Below, piece after piece: positions 4,903-7,378 of a stretch of 7,378 nucleotides of DNA. Numbering within the stretch: position 1 is the first letter of the stretch; each line of letters begins with the position of its first letter. Made by a program: the position numbers and the translations under genes. The stretch covers positions 1-7,378 of the forward strand of contig JBEKHI010000517.1 of assembly GCA_050012355.1 (NCBI GenBank), written 5' to 3'. Under the pieces are notes generated by a model. The model was not told where the DNA came from and did no database searches. It worked only from the letters and a program-made list of their open reading frames with translations. This DNA comes from JBEKHI01 sp050012355 (GTDB lineage: Bacteria > Actinomycetota > Actinomycetes > Streptosporangiales > Streptosporangiaceae).

Positions 4903-5146
4903 TGAGCTCTGGTCGGCGATCGCCGACCCGTCTCGTCGCCGGGTCCTCGATCTCCTGGTCAGCAACGGCGCGGTAAGCGCCAGCTGGCTGGCCGGACGGG
5001 TGCCATTCTCCCGCCAGGCCGTCTCCAAGCACCTCGTCGTGCTCGAAGAGGCCGGGCTGGTCAGCCGGCGTAAGCGCGGAAACCGCGCACGCGGAGAACA
5101 AGGAAAACCAGGAGCACGCAGAGAAGAAGGAGAGGAACCGTCATGA
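4883..5146 (+). CDS. ArsR-family transcriptional regulator, C-terminally truncated
   Basis: This 87-residue winged-helix regulator probably represses its own operon. The N-terminal part is textbook for the SRPBCC-linked ArsR group: ELWSAIADPSRRRVLDLLVS (8-27), then the helix-turn-helix LAGRVPFSRQAVSKHLVVLE (36-55) and EAGLVSRR (56-63). It lacks the metal-binding cysteines of the metal-sensing ArsR/SmtB proteins. Relatives run to roughly 105-120 residues, with a beta-wing and a dimerisation helix after this point. Here the sequence departs at about residue 66 into low-complexity RARGEQGKPGARREEGEE and stops. A deletion or joint has probably replaced the C-terminus with leader DNA of the next gene. 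The ATG at 4883 lies within the SRPBCC gene, and the stop overlaps the next start as ATGA. DNA binding may survive but dimerisation is doubtful. Confidence 0.82.
   Translation: MTTQADDELWSAIADPSRRRVLDLLVSNGAVSASWLAGRVPFSRQAVSKHLVVLEEAGLVSRRKRGNRARGEQGKPGARREEGEEPS
5087..5131 (+). repeat. Imperfect 18-bp direct repeat in the damaged end of the ArsR gene
   Basis: GCACGCGGAGAACAAGGA (5087-5104) and GCACGCAGAGAAGAAGGA (5114-5131) match at 16 of 18 positions, 27 bases apart. The second copy carries the ribosome binding site of the DUF899 gene. The repeat encodes the low-complexity tail of the regulator and suggests a local duplication. Confidence 0.6.
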
Positions 5147-5946
5147 AGGATGAATCAGCGCACCTCGGCGGAGCGCCGACCGGCAGCACCACCGCGCCGA
5201 GCCTTCCCCCGGTCGTCGACCGGGCCGCCTTCCAGGCCGAACTCGACCGGCTGCGGATCCAGGAGAAGGCGCACACCCGTGAGGGCGACGCGATCGCGGC
5301 GGCCCGCCGGAGACTGCCGATGGTGGAGGTGGATCCGGCCACTCCCCTGATCGGACCGAACGGACCGCTGACTCTGCTCGACGCGTTCGAGGGACGCCGG
5401 CAGCTCATCGCGTACTACTTCATGTGGTGGCTCGACCACCCGGCGGCCGAGCAGTGTGAAGGCTGCACGTGGGTGACCACGCAGGTCGCTGACCTTTCCT
5501 ACCTGCACTCCCGCGACATCACCTACGCGGCGTTCTGCCAGGGCCCCTACGAGGAGAGCCTGCGCTACCACGACTTCATGGACTGGGACATGCCGTGGTA
5601 CTCCGCGCAGGCTTCCCTCGACACGCTCCTCACCGGGCGCCAGGTCGGGCTCTTCCACCTCGTGTGCTACGTCCGGGACGGCGACCGCGTCTTCGAGACC
5701 TACTGGACGACCGGCCGCGGCGTCGAGGCAATGGATTACAGCTACGCGCTCATGGACCTCACCGTCTACGGGCGCCAGGAGACGTGGCAAGACTCGCCCG
5801 CGGGCTGGCCGCAGCCATGGCCGACCGACGGATCAGTGATGCGGGCCGACGGACGTCCCATCGCGCAGTGGCCGCGACTCGCGGCCGGGCGCTCCGACGA
5901 CCTCGGCGCCGCCGCGACGGCGAACGGATCCCATCACTGCCACTAG
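5143..5946 (+). CDS. DUF899 family thioredoxin-like protein
   Basis: This 267-residue protein belongs to DUF899, which has a thioredoxin-like fold and no firmly established reaction. After a variable N-terminus, residues 24-62 (PPVVDRAAFQAELDRLRIQE, then KAHTREGDAIAAARRRLPMV) are the characteristic helical lead-in. The fold follows with GPLTLLDAFEGRRQLIAYYF and the dithiol CEGC (C105, C108) at the position of a thioredoxin active site, then HSRDITYAAFCQGPYEE. VFETYWTTGRGVEAMDYSYA and LMDLTVYGRQETWQDSPAGW are typical of the C-terminal half. It is probably cytoplasmic. The ATG at 5143 has AAGGAGAGG (5127-5135) 7 bases upstream and overlaps the ArsR stop as ATGA, implying coupling. A redox role is inferred from the CxxC and the fold. 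Tight linkage to SRPBCC and ArsR suggests a shared substrate or stress. Confidence 0.92.
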   Translation: MKDESAHLGGAPTGSTTAPSLPPVVDRAAFQAELDRLRIQEKAHTREGDAIAAARRRLPMVEVDPATPLIGPNGPLTLLDAFEGRRQLIAYYFMWWLDHPAAEQCEGCTWVTTQVADLSYLHSRDITYAAFCQGPYEESLRYHDFMDWDMPWYSAQASLDTLLTGRQVGLFHLVCYVRDGDRVFETYWTTGRGVEAMDYSYALMDLTVYGRQETWQDSPAGWPQPWPTDGSVMRADGRPIAQWPRLAAGRSDDLGAAATANGSHHCH

Positions 5947-5965
5947 CGAACCGCCCCTTCGTGGA

Positions 5966-5977
5966 TAGCCTGTTCGG
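5966..5977 (+). promoter_or_regulatory. Possible leaderless promoter of the aldo/keto reductase gene
   Basis: TAGCCT (5966-5971) has the TANNNT form and is followed by 6 bases and then the GTG start at 5978. There is no purine-rich ribosome site. The gap to the DUF899 stop is only 31 bases, so the gene may also be read from the upstream operon. No minus-35 is evident. Confidence 0.35.
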
Positions 5978-6874
5978 GTGAGTTCACCGTTGGTCGCCGC
6001 GGATGCCGCGGGCACCTGGCGGCTGGGAGATCTGGCTGTCAACCGTCTTGGGTTCGGCGCGATGCGGCTGACCGGTGATCCGTCCGGAGACGGACCGCCC
6101 AGCGACCGCGCCCAGTCCGTCGCGGTGCTGCGCCGCGCCGTCGAGCTCGGGGTCAACCACATCGACACCGCCGCGTTCTATTTCTCCCCCCTGCGCTCGG
6201 CCAACGGGCTGATCAACACGGCCCTCGCTCCCTATCAGGACGGCCTCGTGATCGCCACCAAGGTGGGCCCGGGGCGGGACGCAGGGGGAGCGTGGCAGGG
6301 GATGGCGCGGCCGGACCAGCTCCGCGGCCAAGTGGAGGAGAACCTGCGCCAGCTCGGCCGCGACCACCTCGACCTGGTCAACCTGCGGACGTTGTCGGTC
6401 AGCAAGCCGGTCGGCGAGCACTTCGCCGCGCTGGCCGCGCTGCGCGACGCCGGGCTGGTCCGGCACCTTGGCCTGTCCAACGTGACCGTCGAGCAGATCG
6501 ACGAGGCGCTGGCGATCGCGCCGATCGTCGCCGTGCAGAACAGGTACAGCATCGACTCGCGGCGTCCGGGCGCCGACGACGTCCTCGAGGCGTGCGCGGT
6601 GCGCGGGATCGCGTTCGTCCCGTTCTTCGCGATCGCCGGCGAGGGGCGTGAGAGCGGCAGGCGGACCAGTGAGCTAGAGCCGGTGCTGGCCGCCGCCCGC
6701 GCCCACGGCGCGACGCCCGCGCAGGTCCGGCTGGCGTGGACGCTGGCGCAGGGGGACCACGTGCTGGCGATTCCCGGAACCGGCAGCCTTGCGCACCTGA
6801 ACGAGAACGTGGCCGCGGGCGCGCTCCGCCTCACCGAAGCGGAACTGGCTCTCCTCGGCTCCCTGGGCTTATAA
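5978..6874 (+). CDS. Aldo/keto reductase
   Basis: This 298-residue NADPH-dependent oxidoreductase has a TIM-barrel fold and reduces aldehydes or ketones; its substrate is unknown. Landmarks are VNRLGFGAMRLTG (21-33), AVELGVNHIDTAAFY (54-68) with D63 and Y68, IATKVG (92-97) with K95, LGRDHLDLVNLR (126-137), VRHLGLSNV, VAVQNRYSI, and the cofactor-binding end VLAIPGTGSLAHLNENVAAG. The tetrad is D63-Y68-K95 with Asn (N135) where most family members have the catalytic His. As I recall, the same change occurs in the YdbC-like/pyridoxal-reductase-like subgroup, which this protein resembles overall. The GTG start at 5978 is chosen because it follows a TANNNT hexamer by 6 bases and gives the usual N-terminus. 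The length is normal and the frame intact. Confidence 0.93.
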   Translation: MSSPLVAADAAGTWRLGDLAVNRLGFGAMRLTGDPSGDGPPSDRAQSVAVLRRAVELGVNHIDTAAFYFSPLRSANGLINTALAPYQDGLVIATKVGPGRDAGGAWQGMARPDQLRGQVEENLRQLGRDHLDLVNLRTLSVSKPVGEHFAALAALRDAGLVRHLGLSNVTVEQIDEALAIAPIVAVQNRYSIDSRRPGADDVLEACAVRGIAFVPFFAIAGEGRESGRRTSELEPVLAAARAHGATPAQVRLAWTLAQGDHVLAIPGTGSLAHLNENVAAGALRLTEAELALLGSLGL

Positions 6875-6902
6875 ACGGGTGGCGCATCCCGGCCGCGCGG
6901 AG

Positions 6903-6914
6903 CACAATCGCCGC
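6903..6914 (+). promoter_or_regulatory. Possible leaderless promoter of the acetyltransferase gene
   Basis: CACAAT (6903-6908) matches four bases of TATAAT and sits 6 bases before the ATG at 6915, the same spacing as at the antitoxin and reductase genes. No Shine-Dalgarno sequence precedes the ATG. It lies in the 40-base gap after the reductase stop. Weakest of the three cases, as the first base departs from TANNNT. Confidence 0.3.
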
Positions 6915-7378
6915 ATGCCGGCTACCTCTGTCCGCCCCGCCGCCGTTGCGGACGCCGAAGGCGTCGGGCTGGTCCACGTCCGCTCATGGCAGTCCGCCTA
7001 CCGGGGCAAGATCCCCCAAGAGCACCTGGATGGGCTCGATCCGGCCGGTCGCGCGCAGGTGTGGCGGCGAATTATGGAGGAGGCCGAGCCGTCACGAGGC
7101 GGGGTCCTCGTCGCGGTGGCGGCGGGCGGCGGCATCATTGGGTTCGCGTCGTTCGGTCCCTCGCGTGACAGCGACACCGATCCGCGAGTGACCGGCGAGG
7201 TCTTCGCGATCTACGCGGACCCGGACGCCTGGGGCACGGGCGCCGGGCGCGCCTTGATGGCGAGCGCGGTCGCGGAGCTGGCCCGGCTCGGCTACGCCAG
7301 CGCGATCTTGTGGGTGCTGGACACCAACGACCGGGCGCGCCGGTTCTACGCGCTCGCGGGGTGGCAGGAAGACGGCGC
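6915..7378 (+). CDS. GNAT-family N-acetyltransferase (3' end outside window)
   Basis: The frame opens at ATG 6915 and stays open to the right edge, giving 154 residues of a protein that should be only slightly longer. It transfers an acetyl group from acetyl-CoA to an unidentified acceptor. The N-terminus VRPAAVADAEGVGLVHVRSW (6-25), followed by QSAYRGKIPQEHLDGLDP, is typical of the large actinobacterial GNAT group. The strand VLVAVAAGGGIIGFASFGPS leads to motif A, VFAIYADPDAWGTGAGRALM (96-115), whose WGTGAGR is the acetyl-CoA pyrophosphate-binding loop. The end LWVLDTNDRARRFYALAGW is the conserved motif B region with the catalytic-type Tyr. The substrate cannot be told. It follows the reductase by 40 bases on the same strand, but its own promoter is possible. 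Confidence 0.9.
   Translation, partial: MPATSVRPAAVADAEGVGLVHVRSWQSAYRGKIPQEHLDGLDPAGRAQVWRRIMEEAEPSRGGVLVAVAAGGGIIGFASFGPSRDSDTDPRVTGEVFAIYADPDAWGTGAGRALMASAVAELARLGYASAILWVLDTNDRARRFYALAGWQEDG

Noticed and set aside
5155..5790. Minus-strand frames opposite the DUF899 and reductase genes
   Set aside because: They mirror well-recognised plus-strand genes and lack starts with ribosome sites.
1..7378. CRISPR array, tRNA or rRNA
   Set aside because: I saw no evenly spaced repeat series, no tRNA-like cloverleaf with a conserved T-arm, and no rRNA core motif on either strand.

Overview
This is a high-GC window whose open frames mostly carry G or C in the third codon position. Actinomycete-type gene families sit throughout, and several start codons lie directly behind a TANNNT-like hexamer, as in leaderless actinobacterial genes. 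I infer an actinobacterium (Streptomyces, Streptosporangiales or similar) but cannot name the species.

Layout. (1) Bases 2-139 hold the last 45 codons of an unrecognised gene entering from the left. (2) About 270-2088 is an IS110-family insertion sequence. Its DEDD/serine transposase is on the minus strand (340-1707), with a roughly 380-base non-coding leader (1708-2088) where this family usually encodes its bridge (seek) RNA. A 10-bp word just outside or at the leader-side end recurs inside the leader, in a possible hairpin loop, which makes it a candidate target guide. (3) At 2090-2157 lies a perfect 20-bp inverted repeat with a 12-bp palindrome nested in its loop, followed by a third, degenerate copy of the arm. 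I cannot assign this structure. (4) A cysteine-rich hypothetical gene (2360-2911, minus) diverges from a toxin-antitoxin pair. (5) The pair is a Phd-type antitoxin with a FitA-like C-terminal half (3063-3431) and a PIN-domain VapC-like toxin (3412-4038). The toxin appears to read past its natural end into the antisense of the next gene. (6) 3896-4353 (minus) is a wrecked DUF4143 ATPase: its P-loop half is gone, its middle is deleted and its tail is out of frame.

(7) From about 4361 a promoter with an ArsR-like operator drives a tightly overlapping plus-strand operon: SRPBCC/AHSA1 protein (4441-4902), ArsR regulator (4883-5146, C-terminus replaced by low-complexity sequence) and a DUF899 thioredoxin-like protein (5143-5946). 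(8) An aldo/keto reductase (5978-6874) and a GNAT acetyltransferase that runs off the right edge (6915 onward) follow, each with a possible leaderless promoter.

How it fits together. The left half (2-4353) looks like an accessory, rearranged segment: an IS, odd repeats, a TA module and a gene remnant. The right half is small-molecule, redox and stress-type metabolism. The SRPBCC-ArsR-DUF899 set is translationally coupled and probably self-regulated through the TGCAA/TTGCA repeats in its promoter. The truncated ArsR raises the question of whether that control still works. I see no tRNA, rRNA or CRISPR array.
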